From Heracleum sosnowskyi (lineage: Eukaryota; Streptophyta; Magnoliopsida; Apiales; Apiaceae): a stretch of DNA of 64,000 nucleotides. The position numbers and the translations under genes were made by a program. The stretch is from positions 68,242,006 to 68,306,005 of the forward strand of contig CM061245.1 in the NCBI GenBank assembly GCA_030848705.1, given 5' to 3'. Under the pieces are notes generated by a model. That model was given only the letters and a program-made list of their open reading frames with translations, did no database searches and was not told where the DNA came from. Below are positions 45,534-55,738 of the stretch, in pieces (positions within the stretch are counted from its first letter, which is position 1; every line of letters starts with the position of its first letter).

Positions 45534-47846
45534 CTAGTCAGAATGTTTAGGAACCCACACTTGTTGGATTCCTTGTTCATGCATTTTATTAAATTTAACA
45601 GCAGAAGACTTTTTGACTTTAGCAGTCCTGACAGGATTTACTCCATCAGGATTTGCTTTGTCAGTATCAGTATTAACAAAAGCATGCTTCACTATGACAT
45701 TTTCAGTTCTATCAGACTTTGTACTACTTTTAACCTTAGGCAATGGATCATAAAAGTTATAGTACAAATCATGATACTCTTTACATGTATAAATAGAATG
45801 CCATAGACTACCACAATGAAAACAGGAATTTTGTGGTTTGTAAAATACTGATCTATTCCTAACATCAGACTTAGGAATTTCAGCAATTTTCTTCTTACTC
45901 TTTTTACAATCAATAGCAAGATGATTAGAGTTACCATAGTTAAAACAACTCTTTCTAGGTGCATTTGGGATATACTTATAACCATTTTCTTTATTGATCC
46001 CAATTTTACCATTCCTGTTTCTCTTAACAGTAGCTCCCTTTTTCTTATCTGTAACCTCACAGATTTTATCTTTAAGCTGTTTCTGAGACAATAGACCTAC
46101 ATTCTTAGTGACTTTGTTCATGACAGGTTTAGACTTTATAATTTTAATTCCTTGAGTAGAAGAAGATCCCTTTTCAAAAGTAGAATTGGAATCCTTACCA
46201 AAAACAAAATTAACAGGAGTAATCTTAGATTTGGTTGAGTCTATAACATGTCTATAGGTCTTTGGACTGACTGTCTCATCAATGACAATTTTCTCTGCTA
46301 ATTTCTTATCTTCATCTGACTTATATCCTAGACACTCTTTCCAATTCTTAGAGGTATTAATCTCATGAAATTTCCTACCAGAGTCTGTCCAGGTTCTGAT
46401 TTTCTCATTAGCATATTCAAGTTCTTTTTCAAGGGAAGTACATTTAGTTGTCATCTCTAAGTGCATGTGTTTAGCATTATCACATTCTTTTTGTACTTCT
46501 TGCATACGAGAAAATTCAGCTTCTAATATCTCATTCCTCTTTCTAAGGTCAGACATCTCAGATAAGATTCTAGTATTTTCAGCAGTTTGACTTCTAAAGC
46601 TAATATGTAATGACTTTAGAAAACGTCTTAACTCAGAAGCATTGTCAGTATCAAAATCAAAGATAGTATTTAGTACCTTATCATCAGGAGCAGCAGTTAC
46701 ATCAGCATTGGCCATTAACGCATAGTTGACTACCTCAGTATCAGATTCTGAGGAAGAGTCCATCCAATCCTTGCTTGATGTGATGAGTGCCTTTGTCTTG
46801 TTGCATTCAGAAGCAAAGTGACCCATACCATTACACTTGTAGCATCTAACCTTTGACTTGTCAAATTTGCTACCCTTGCTGTCCTTTTTGATATACTTGT
46901 CTTTGTCTGCTTTGAAGATCTTTTTCTGAAAGTTGCCTTGTCTTCTATTCTTCCTGAACTTCATCCTTCTGAAGTTTCTGACAATCATAGCAACCATCTC
47001 TTCCATGTCTGAATCAGAAGATTCATCACCAGTATTGGCATCAGAATTGCCATCAGTATCTGATGAAGAGTCGTCAGGATCTGACTCAGCTACTCTTGCT
47101 TTCCTTCTAGAGACCTCCATAGCTTTCCCTTTTGATTTTGCTTCTACATTCAAAGCAATTGACTTTGCCTTGCTGCTTTTCTTGTTCTTTCTCTGTTGAA
47201 CTTCAAGATCATGAGTTCTTAGCATCCCATAGATCTCATCAAGAGACACAATGTTCAGATCATACTGGTGTCTAATGATTGAGGTTTGAGTATCCCATTC
47301 TTCAGGTAAAGCTCTAAGAAATTTGGTGTTTGAATCTTCAGTTTCATATACTTTGTCAACTAAGGATAAGCTGTTCAATAGTGTCAGAAATCTATCATAT
47401 AGATCAGTCAGGCTCTCTTCAGGTCTTGCATCGAATTGTTCATATTCTTGAATCAAAAGAGCCCTTCTGTTTTTCTTAACAGATGCAGATCCCTGGCACT
47501 GAGTTTCCAAAGTATCCCAGATTTCTTTTGAAGACTTGCATGCAATCACTCTGTTTGACATAACAGCATCAAGACCATTGTGCAAGATATTCTTTATCTT
47601 TGGTTCTCTGAGTACATGAGCTTTTTCTTCTGGAGTCCATTCAGATTTAGCTTTGACCACATAATGTTCTGGTACAGTATCTGTTCGTTCTACGAACTTT
47701 GTTGGTATATATGGTCCATCACGAATCCTGTCCAGATTGTCAGGATCCATAGCCTCCAGGTACATCAACATCTTTACCCTCCATGTAGGATATTCTGATA
47801 TCTTCAAGATGGGAATCTTCATGCTTTCATACTTGGTTGTCGACAT
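45534..47846 (-). CDS. gag: B2 gag polyprotein
   Basis: 770 codons, intact. Same layout as B1 gag: gag core, acidic Ser/Asp stretch, CCHC knuckle CYKCNGMGHFASEC, coiled coil, degenerate knuckle CFNYGNSNHLAIDC (second Cys is Tyr) and intact knuckle CFHCGSLWHSIYTC. The second knuckle lacks its Cys in both B copies but with different residues (Arg, Tyr), so it is not functional in either. Confidence 0.94.
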   Translation of the reverse strand: MSTTKYESMKIPILKISEYPTWRVKMLMYLEAMDPDNLDRIRDGPYIPTKFVERTDTVPEHYVVKAKSEWTPEEKAHVLREPKIKNILHNGLDAVMSNRVIACKSSKEIWDTLETQCQGSASVKKNRRALLIQEYEQFDARPEESLTDLYDRFLTLLNSLSLVDKVYETEDSNTKFLRALPEEWDTQTSIIRHQYDLNIVSLDEIYGMLRTHDLEVQQRKNKKSSKAKSIALNVEAKSKGKAMEVSRRKARVAESDPDDSSSDTDGNSDANTGDESSDSDMEEMVAMIVRNFRRMKFRKNRRQGNFQKKIFKADKDKYIKKDSKGSKFDKSKVRCYKCNGMGHFASECNKTKALITSSKDWMDSSSESDTEVVNYALMANADVTAAPDDKVLNTIFDFDTDNASELRRFLKSLHISFRSQTAENTRILSEMSDLRKRNEILEAEFSRMQEVQKECDNAKHMHLEMTTKCTSLEKELEYANEKIRTWTDSGRKFHEINTSKNWKECLGYKSDEDKKLAEKIVIDETVSPKTYRHVIDSTKSKITPVNFVFGKDSNSTFEKGSSSTQGIKIIKSKPVMNKVTKNVGLLSQKQLKDKICEVTDKKKGATVKRNRNGKIGINKENGYKYIPNAPRKSCFNYGNSNHLAIDCKKSKKKIAEIPKSDVRNRSVFYKPQNSCFHCGSLWHSIYTCKEYHDLYYNFYDPLPKVKSSTKSDRTENVIVKHAFVNTDTDKANPDGVNPVRTAKVKKSSAVKFNKMHEQGIQQVWVPKHSD

Positions 47847-47882
47847 CTTTAGATCGTATCTGATTCAGAATTAAATCAGTTT

Positions 47883-47894
47883 GCTCTGATACCA
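47883..47894 (-). other. Primer-binding site of B2 (tRNA-iMet)
   Basis: Reads TGGTATCAGAGC on the minus strand, two bases from the 5' LTR. Confidence 0.95.
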
Positions 47895-47896
47895 AT

Positions 47897-48505
47897 TGTT
47901 GCCCAGTAATAATCTATTGTAGAAGGGGGGTTGAATACAATAGAGTAAGATAATCGACTTCTTAATGTATATATCACAAATATGAAAAGAAAGATAACAG
48001 CTTTATTAAATCTGATATAAAACTGTTACAAACTCTCTCAAGAAATTCTGATGTTCTTGAGAGCTGCTAGTTTACAAAAACTCTCTCAAGAAATTCTATG
48101 TTCTCGAGAGCTTCTATTCGATTATGTTCTCTCTCGAATGAATACATAAATTGAAACCAAGACTGTGTTTATATAGTGCACACAGCTTCTCTATCAATAA
48201 CAAGATAAGTCCTAATCAATAACAAAGATAGAAACCTATCCTTAATCGATAGCTACATTCTACAAACCAGGAACAAATAGAATAAACTTCCATGTTTATC
48301 TAGACTCCAAATATAACTCGAAGTAGGAATCCTGATCAGCTTCAAGTTCTGATGATCAATCCTGATCATAGTCTGAGTAGGAATCCTGATGATCAATAAG
48401 ATACTGACGCTTGATCAAATACTGATGAACATGCAATACTGATGACGTCAGCAATCCTGATCAGTTGAGTCTAGCTTCTGACGATCATTGAATTCTGATC
48501 TAACA
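47897..48505 (-). repeat. Element B2 5' LTR
   Basis: 609 bp, matching 36501-37109. It is followed by the target duplication ATTAT (48506-48510). Confidence 0.97.
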
Positions 48506-48510
48506 ATTAT

Positions 48511-48522
48511 TACTGGGCAACA
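48511..48522 (+). repeat. Last 12 bp of the B1 3' LTR
   Basis: TACTGGGCAACA is the missing terminus of the B1 LTR, followed by the B1 target duplication AAAAT (48523-48527). Confidence 0.95.
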
Positions 48523-48527
48523 AAAAT

Positions 48528-49658
48528 TATTCCAATAATCTGATGGATAAATAATCCACTCTTGCACCTAATATCCTTAGGTACCTAACCTATTTTTCAT
48601 AGATTAGAACATCCGTAAGCCATTTTTTATCCAATGCCTTCGAAAAACCCGATTATGCATACATATCCCTGCCCAAGGTGATGCGTCATTAAATTCCATG
48701 TACTTCATAAACTTGTATGAAGCTTAACCCATGCTACAGCTTCAGGGGTTCGCCAACCTTGAACCTCTCTAGTGTAGTCTTGACCTTTTTAATGTTCCAG
48801 CTTGCAATCGTGCAAGGAGTTTAATCCAGAGTGTGGCCTGTGTTTGGCTCCCACACTTTACCATAGTGTTTATGCCTAGTATCCCTAGGGCTTATATGAG
48901 CTGTAATAAGCTTTATTTGTTTTACAACAATGTCAAACAGGGGTTTCATTAAACCAGTCCTCTGGTGGAAGCATGAGCCTGTGACTTATAATCCATAAGT
49001 CTTAACCTTCACCTCATAATCCATGAGTGTGAATTTCCAATTCAATTAAATCTATTCCAATAATATTAAATCCAATCCAATAATATCAAATCCAATCCAA
49101 TAATATTAAATCCAATCCAATAATATCAAATCCAATCCAATAATATTAAATCCAATCCAATAATATCAAATCCAATCCAATAATAATAAATCCAATCCAA
49201 TACTATTAAATTTCGAAATTTAACCATTTGAACCTGTATGTAGTATATCCACTACCCCCCAGTTCTTTTATCATATAATCATTTATGATGAAGGACTAAG
49301 CAAGGATAGCCATACATTCAACCTTAATCCATGTGTAATTCTTATAGCAAGCACATAAAGAATAACAAAGCATCCGAACGAGAACAACCATATAAACCAA
49401 CAACAGAGGTTTCATTAATATTGTAAAATTTTGCCAAAAAACGTGAAATAGGTAGGGTGTGCATACACTACCCCCCGAGTGTCCTGATAATAGACGAACA
49501 TATTCTATTATAAACCTAAAGCAAATAGATGAGCCAAACAGCTGTAGAGCTGGGGCTGATAACTATGAAGCTATAGCTAAACATGGCAGTTACAACTAAT
49601 AAACCGCTTTTATTGTTCCTATGCCTGAAAGAGGCCTATAGAAATAGTACCTGATGAT
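48528..49658 (-). other. D 3' non-coding region next to integrase
   Basis: No gene is visible. About 48560-49210 is homologous (inverted) to 62280-62860 in element E. It contains a 20-bp tandem array (49041-49210) and two extra copies of the polypurine-tract motif (49251-49266 and 49467-49480, reading GGGGGGTAGT on the minus strand). Confidence 0.75.
49041..49210 (-). repeat. 20-bp tandem array in the D 3' region
   Basis: About eight units of CCAATCCAATAATATTAAAT. Units alternate between ATATT and ATATC, so the true period is a 40-bp dimer. Element E has only one to two units at the same place (about 62290-62330). Confidence 0.88.
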
Positions 49659-50745
49659 TTACTGGTAATATTTCTTGAGGTGCTCACCATTCCATGCCCT
49701 TGGAATGAGCTTTCCATCCAAATCCGTGAGATGATAGGTACCTTCCCATAAGACAACCTTTATGAGGTACGGACCTTCCCAATTTGCACCAAACACACCA
49801 TGACCATGAACCTTCATGTTGGGCATCATCCTCCTTAGAACCAAATCACCAACCTTTAATGATCGTGTGCGAACCTTGCTGTCAAAGTACTTCCGAGTAC
49901 GTTGTTGATACGCAGCTAGCTTCAGCTGTGCAGTAGTTCGAACCTCTTCCACAAGATCCAAGTACAATCGATGATTCACCTCTTTATTTTCAGGATCATA
50001 GTTATCCCTTCTGAATGATCCGGCTCCAATTTCCACGGGCACCATAGCTTCACAACCGTAGGTTAAGGTGAAGGGTGACTCCCCAGTAGTGGTCCGCGGT
50101 GTTGTGTTGTATGACCACAAAACCATAGGGAGTTCCTCCGGCCAACACCCTTTGCTTTCCTCTAGTTTGGTCTTCAAGGTGTGCTTAATGATCTTGTTGA
50201 CAGCTTCCGTTTGTCCATTACTTTGAGGGTGGTAAACTGCCGTGAAGCCCTTCTGAATCCCAAGGTCATCACACAGCTTTCGCAATTCTTTGCTATCGAA
50301 TTGCTTTCCATTATCCGAAATTAGCTTGTAAGGAACTCCGAACCTGCAAACAATTGCTCTGAACACAAATTCCTTTATTTTCGCAGCCGTTATCGTAGCC
50401 AGAGGTTCAGCTTCAGCCCACTTGGTAAAGTAATCTACAACCACCACAGCATACTTCACTCCCCCTTTACCTTTAGGCAGCTCTCCAATCAAGTCAATTC
50501 CCCACACAGCGAAAGGCCAAGGGCTGGTGAGAGGTTTCAACGGAACAGCTGGAGTACTGTTGAAGTTTGCAAACCTTTGACAACGATCACATGCCTGAGT
50601 GAACCTATGAGCGTCCTTTTGAATCGTGGGCCAATAATATCCTTGACGGAGTATTTTATGTGCCAAAGAAGTTCCGCCCGAATGATTGCCACAAATTCCT
50701 TCATGGACTTCCCGCATGATGTACTCGCACTCATCACCTTGTAGC
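49659..50745 (-). pseudogene. pol: Element D integrase
   Basis: HHCC finger (HEGICGNHSGG ... CDRCQRF), then the catalytic core with WGIDLIGELP, ISDNGKQFDS and SNGQTEAVNK, giving D, D and E, and the GPY-like end WEGPYLI. No chromodomain, as expected for Tat. The frame differs from RNase H. At the join (about 50734-50745) the region expected between the RNase H end and the HHCC finger is missing, so a deletion of some tens of bp with frameshift is likely. The frame is open for 352 codons after the break. Confidence 0.9.
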
Positions 50746-53195
50746 CTGGTATCTTATTCTTCTAGCTTCCTCCTTTCCTTCTGGAACAATTCCCTTTGTG
50801 ATGTAATTCATAATAGGTGTTGTCCACAATGCCTCAGTCGCAGGTTCCAAGATCATAACCTCGAGTCTAGGAATGCTAGGTTGAAGTTGAATCTCCAGAG
50901 GTATAACCCCTAACATAGTAGCTTCCCTTTGTGAACCCAACTTTGCAAGCGCATCAGCATCAGTGTTTTGTGTCCTTGGGATTTGTTCAAGGTTCACTTC
51001 TTTGAACCTGTTAATCAGCTCTTGAGTGTACCTCATGTAAAGGTCAGTACGAGGACCTCTAGCCTGGAATCCTCCTCGAATATGCCATACCACCAGCATA
51101 GAATCACTGAAAACAGTCATGTTTTCTACCCTCATTTCCAAAGCAAGCTTCAAACCAGCGATTAGAGCTTCATACTCTGCATCATTGTTCGTTGCGTTGA
51201 AAGCGAAGTGAATGGAGCTTTGAAGCTTGTGGCCCTCCGGGCTAATGAGAACAATACCAGCTCCTGCCCCATTTCCATTTACCGCTCCATCTACGTAAAG
51301 TGTCCACCATGGTGAGCAGTTTTCAACCAGCTCTTTAGGGGCTGTAGGTTCAGCTATACACTCGTCGCCCTTAACCTCAAATGTTGGAGGGAATTCCAGC
51401 AAAAAGTCTGCCAGCACTTGCCCTTTTATAGTCGTCCTTGGCCTGAAGTCAATATCAAACTGTCCCAACTCCACAGCCCATTTCATACACCTTCCCGAAG
51501 CTTCAGGTTTGTGCAAAACTTGTCTTAAAGGGAATGAGGTACGTACCTCGATTCGATGTGCTTGAAAATAAGGCCGAAGCTTCCTTGAAGCCAAGATCAA
51601 GGAATAAGACAACTTTTCCATGTTAGAATACCTTGTTTCAGCATCCAACAATCTTTTGCTTACGTAATAAACCGGGTGTTGAACCTGCAGCTCCTCCCGA
51701 ACTAACACAGCACTGATAGAGTATTCCGAAACTGCTAAGTACAATATGAGGACCTCTCCATCAAGAGGTTTAGAGAGCAATGGAGGACTGCTCAACTGCT
51801 CCTTTATTTTTGTAAAGGCTACTTCACACTCCGAGTTCCATTCGAAGTTCTTCCCTTTCTTGATTGCTGCGAAGAATTCCCTGCATTTATCCGAGGACTT
51901 AGATACAAACCTGTTCAGAGATGCAATCCTGCCAGTAAGACTCTGAACCTCCTTTATGTTACGAGGAGACCGCATCTCGACTAAAGCTTTAATCTTGGCA
52001 GGGTTTGCTTCAATTTCCCGATGATTGACAATGAAGCCTAGAAACTTTCCTGATTCCACGCCGAAAACACATTTCTGAGGGTTGAGCTTCATTCTGAACC
52101 TTCGTAATATGTTGAACATTTCCGAAAGGTGTAACACATGGTCAACTGCAGCTTTAGATTTGACCAGCATGTCATCAACATAAACTTCCATAGTTTTTCC
52201 TATCTGATCCTTGAACATCTTATTAACCAGCCTTTGGTAGGTAGCTCCAGCATTCAACAATCCAAAAGGCATGCCAATATAACAGTAGAGACCTCTATCG
52301 GTGATGAAGGATGTATGCTCCTGATCAGGTTCATACATGGGAATCTGATTATATCCCGAGTAAGCATCCATGAAGCTTAAAAGAGCATGCCCAGCTGTAG
52401 CATCAACCAATTGATCAATCTGTGGGAGTGGAAAGCTGTCCTTAGGGCATGCCTTATTCAAATCTGTAAAATCCACACATGTTCGCCATTTTCCGTTAGG
52501 CTTCTTGACAAGAACTGGGTTTGCTAGCCAATCCGGGTAGAATGATTCTCTCACCAGTTTGGCTTCTAGTAACCTGTCAACCTCTTCTTTGAGGCTAAAG
52601 CTCTCTCACCACTTATTGCCCTTCATTTTTGTCTCACAGCAACCCTTTCGGGGTCAATGTTGAGGTGATGACACATCACCCTGGGATCGATCCCCACCAT
52701 GTCAGAGTGACACCAAGCGAAAACATCTAGGTTATCTTTTAGGAAATGAGTCAATGCTTCCCTAACTTCAGGTTCCAACTGCTTTCCAATTTTAAGTTCC
52801 TTGGAGGGGTCGGTTGCATCTACTGGGATTGACAACGTGTCACCAGTAGCACATGTTGTCTCCCTAGCCTCAGGCATCCGGGGATCTAAGTCAACCTTTA
52901 CGTGAACCTCCGTATCCATTCTTTTGGGTTGTAAAGGAACCTTGGGAAAGCTTTCCACATGGTCATCCTCGAAGTCACTATCATTTACCTCTTCAACAGT
53001 ACCTTCGATAAAATGTTCACCGTCTTCTACAAGTTTTGGTGGGGGTGCCTCCAGCATCCGTACCTCATTCTGGGTATCTACCCCCAAAGAAAAGACAATA
53101 TCTGTGGAGCTCTCTTCACCTGGATGTTGTATAATCATAATCACATTGCACAAATTATGTACCTGCTGTGAGGGTTCATTCTTCGTTGATGCCTC
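50734..53195 (-). pseudogene. pol: Element D reverse transcriptase and RNase H region
   Basis: From the TAG at 53196 the frame runs through a linker ending in DVFAWCHSDMVGID, then a TGA (52623-52625) and a 1-bp deletion (about 52597), and is open from about 52554 to 50734. RT has RTCVDFTDLNKACPKDSFPL, MPFGLLNAGATYQ and YVDDMLVKS. After the first RNase H comes a second RNase H domain (WTLYVDGAVNGNGAGAGIVL ... NNDAEYEALIAGL), the hallmark of the Tat clade. Two to three lesions make it inactive. Confidence 0.92.
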
Positions 53196-54587
53196 CTAGT
53201 ACCTATAGCAATTATCCGTGGTACCTCCGTCAACCAACAATAAATGCTTTGAAGCCTGCTCAGCAGTGCACAGAGCCTTACTATAACATTCCCTTGAGTC
53301 AACTTGACAACCTTTTAGACATCCAATTCCGTTAGGAGTAGGAAACTTCATGGAGAGATGGTAGATAGAGGTTACCACTCTCATTTCTTTCAAGAGGGGT
53401 CTGCCAACGATACAATTATATGATATGTCTTCATTCACAACCATGAATTTTGTCACCTGCGTAGCTCTCATAGGTTCAGCCCCCAACACAACAGGAAGCT
53501 TTACCCTACCCACAACTTGTACTGGTCCACCAGTAAATCCGTATAAGTCATTGTAAGCAGGGGACATCTCCTTGTCTGCGAGTCCCATCTTTTGATAAGT
53601 GTCATAAGCCAGTATGTTGCAAGAACTTCCATTATCCACCAAGACTCGATGCACATTGAGCCCTCCAATTGTGATAGTCACCACCAATGCATCGTTGTGG
53701 GGGTGATGCACATGTCTTGCATCATCTTCAGTGAAGGTGATGTCCGCCACTTCACCTCTAAACAGCTTCGGGGGCCTATCTGCCAAATGATAAAAATTTG
53801 TGAGAGGGTTTCCTCTAGCCTCACGTGCATAATTCTTCATTGCATTCCTGCTGAAACCTCCAATGTACGGTCCGCCAATGATCGTGTGGATACTACCAGC
53901 CCTGGTAGCTCGCTCAGGTGCAGACTTCTCTTCATCTCTCTTGGACCTATCATCTTTGTATTTTTTCGCCTCCTGGGCCACAAATTCTGTGAGGAAACCT
54001 TTCCTGATCAGGTCCTCAATATGATCTTTGAGGTGTCGGCAATCGGCTGTTTCATGCCCATTGGCATCATGGAAAGCACAGTATCTAGCCAAATCCTTTC
54101 TTCCGGGAGGTCCTGACCTAGTGGGTTTCCTAAACATCCCCGATTTATCGCCAATTTCGAATATATGTTCCACAGGTGAAGCCAAAGGGGTGTATTCCGA
54201 GTACCTCCTACTACCCTTAGATGCCAGATATTTGTACTCAACTGTTCTCTTTGAACCTGTGGTGTTCACTGACAGAGGTGCAGTCTTTGCCTCCTTGCTT
54301 GCATCCCGACCGTCTGCTGAAGTTGTGTTATAGGTTGTCCGCTTGCTATAGTTTCTTTCCTTCGGACTGTACGACCTATTCCTCTTATTCTTATTCCAGT
54401 CTCGCGAAGCATTATCCTTTTTCAAATTCTCCAAGGACTGTTCCACGACTTTGTGCCTTTGTGCCTTGGCGTAGAAGTCAGCCAAGGTGGTAGGCTCCCT
54501 ACTCTGCAGCTCCTTCCAGAATTCAGTCCCAGGCTTAACTCCAGCTATCAGAAAATTTTTGTAAGTCTCGTCAGTGGTTTTTCTCAC
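53196..54587 (-). CDS. gag-pro: Element D gag C-terminus and protease
   Basis: 463 codons open, beginning mid-gag. It contains a single zinc-knuckle-like segment typical of Tat (CAFHDANGHETADC) and then the aspartic protease with VLVDNGSSCNIL, where the usual D-S/T-G is D-N-G-S, and CIVGRPLL. The frame stops at TAG 53196-53198 and continues in the same frame on the other side. That may be the normal gag-pro/pol boundary or a C-to-T nonsense mutation. The real start lies upstream in gag (see 54584-55686). Confidence 0.85.
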   Translation of the reverse strand: MRKTTDETYKNFLIAGVKPGTEFWKELQSREPTTLADFYAKAQRHKVVEQSLENLKKDNASRDWNKNKRNRSYSPKERNYSKRTTYNTTSADGRDASKEAKTAPLSVNTTGSKRTVEYKYLASKGSRRYSEYTPLASPVEHIFEIGDKSGMFRKPTRSGPPGRKDLARYCAFHDANGHETADCRHLKDHIEDLIRKGFLTEFVAQEAKKYKDDRSKRDEEKSAPERATRAGSIHTIIGGPYIGGFSRNAMKNYAREARGNPLTNFYHLADRPPKLFRGEVADITFTEDDARHVHHPHNDALVVTITIGGLNVHRVLVDNGSSCNILAYDTYQKMGLADKEMSPAYNDLYGFTGGPVQVVGRVKLPVVLGAEPMRATQVTKFMVVNEDISYNCIVGRPLLKEMRVVTSIYHLSMKFPTPNGIGCLKGCQVDSRECYSKALCTAEQASKHLLLVDGGTTDNCYRY

Positions 54588-55686
54588 CCTTGGAACCTCA
54601 GCATTGAACCTCTTGAAATTTCGTTTAATGTCTCGTTATCACGTTGCTTGATGTTTGCCAGTGTATTAGCCGGAGGTGCAAACGTGACTGAAGCTCTAAA
54701 CTGGGTTACAAACATCTCACCCATCTGTCTCCATGACCTGATAGAATTGGGGGGAGCCTCTTGAACCACTGATGAGCACTATCCCTCAGAGTCGCAGCCA
54801 GCAAACGACATTTTGTGCGATACTTGATTTGATAAACTTCCATCTCTGTATTGAAACGGCTAAGAAACTCCACAGGGTCCATGGTCCCATTGAACTTCAA
54901 ATCTCCTACTCCTCTGTAGCTACGGGGTAAGGGCGAATCCCGCACCTTCTTAGTAAAAGGTGATCCTACTGTCAATCTTGACTGAGGACCTTTTTCTGCC
55001 ATAATCTTCTCGAGAACCTTCCGTAGGTCCTCCTCCCTGTATTTTTCATCACCTTTAGCTGATTCTGAGGTATCATCTGTGTCATCCCCGTCGTTGGAGC
55101 TTCCATCAAAGCTATCATCAGCTTTATAGGACGAGTCCGAGCTACGCTCATCCTCAAGTTTCGAGGGGGACTTATCCCTATGACTCCTTGACCCCTTAGA
55201 CAGTGATTTCTCACTTTGTACCTTCTTGGGACCCTTCTGCTTTGCCTCCAATAGCTTAAGCCTTAAATCCTTACTCGTTAGCTTTTTTCCCATTCGGTCG
55301 AATATAGTTACACTCCTTGTAACCGAAGGTTCAGGGTCCTCCTTATCCTTGAGCTCAGCTTCAGAGTTCCAGTCAGGATTGCTCTGATCAGTTTCAACAT
55401 CAGAAAAAGTCTTCTTGGTTTTTTCCTTCTCAGGTCCTTCCTCCTCACTGCCAAAATTGAGACGGGTAGGTGTAACCTTTGGAGCCTTAGGACGTTTTTC
55501 CGAGGATCTTTGCTTATTTCGCCATCTTTTCATCTTTTCAGACTTTTTCTCCAAGGAATCCACCCTTTCACCAATTTTCTTGAGGTGATCGAAAATATCC
55601 TTGTTCGTCACTTCGCCATGAGGACCTGTTCCACGATCTTCTTCACCGTTAGTTGGTGTTTGCGTATTTCCGGAATCATCCGACAT
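54584..55686 (-). pseudogene. gag: Element D gag N-terminal part, two frameshifts
   Basis: ATG at 55686. A charged N-terminus with coiled coil (residues about 30-70), an acidic Ser/Asp stretch, then the gypsy gag core (FNGTMDPVEFLSRFNTEM). One base is missing in an A run at about 54755, and a second shift lies at about 54620, after which the frame joins 53196-54587. Identified from the gag core and its position after the primer-binding site. Confidence 0.87.
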
Positions 55687-55716
55687 CTTTTCTCTCTTAA
55701 GATTTCTGATGGAGTT

Positions 55717-55734
55717 CCCCTCCTTCTAGCGCCA
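55717..55734 (-). other. Primer-binding site of element D (tRNA-Asn)
   Basis: On the + strand the segment equals the 3' end of plant tRNA-Asn including CCA (TCCTTCTAGCGCCA), so on the element strand it pairs with that tRNA. It lies four bases inside the 5' LTR. The tRNA match is from memory of the plant tRNA-Asn sequence. Confidence 0.8.
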
Positions 55735-55738
55735 CTTA

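Larger units (their letters stand above)
36501..48505 (-). mobile_element. Element B2: Sirevirus-type copia retrotransposon, same family as B1, inverted
   Basis: 12005 bp with LTRs of exactly 609 bp (36501-37109 and 47897-48505) and target duplication ATTAT. About five differences between the LTRs. Same gene order as B1. Gag, ORF3 and the antisense ORF are open. Pol has a small deletion with a stop in the integrase zinc finger. The LTR differs in U3 from B1 (609 against 562 bp), so B2 belongs to another subfamily. Confidence 0.97.
24514..48522 (+). mobile_element. Element B1: Sirevirus-type copia retrotransposon, second family (interrupted by B2)
   Basis: 5' LTR 24514-25075 (562 bp). The 3' LTR is 35952-36500 plus 48511-48522 (561 bp), split by B2. 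The target duplication AAAAT is at 24509-24513 and 48523-48527. Gene order is gag, pol, antisense ORF (opposite strand), ORF3. About four substitutions and one 1-bp indel separate the LTRs. The site without B1 can be read in element E at about 62835-62870. Pol has one stop; ORF3 has lost its start and has two stops and a frameshift. Confidence 0.96.

Noticed and set aside
53592..54116. 174-codon + strand ORF opposite D gag-protease
   Set aside because: Shadow of the real minus-strand frame; no promoter or domain.
55717..55734. tRNA gene fragment
   Set aside because: Only the 3' tail of tRNA-Asn is present, at the exact place of a primer-binding site.
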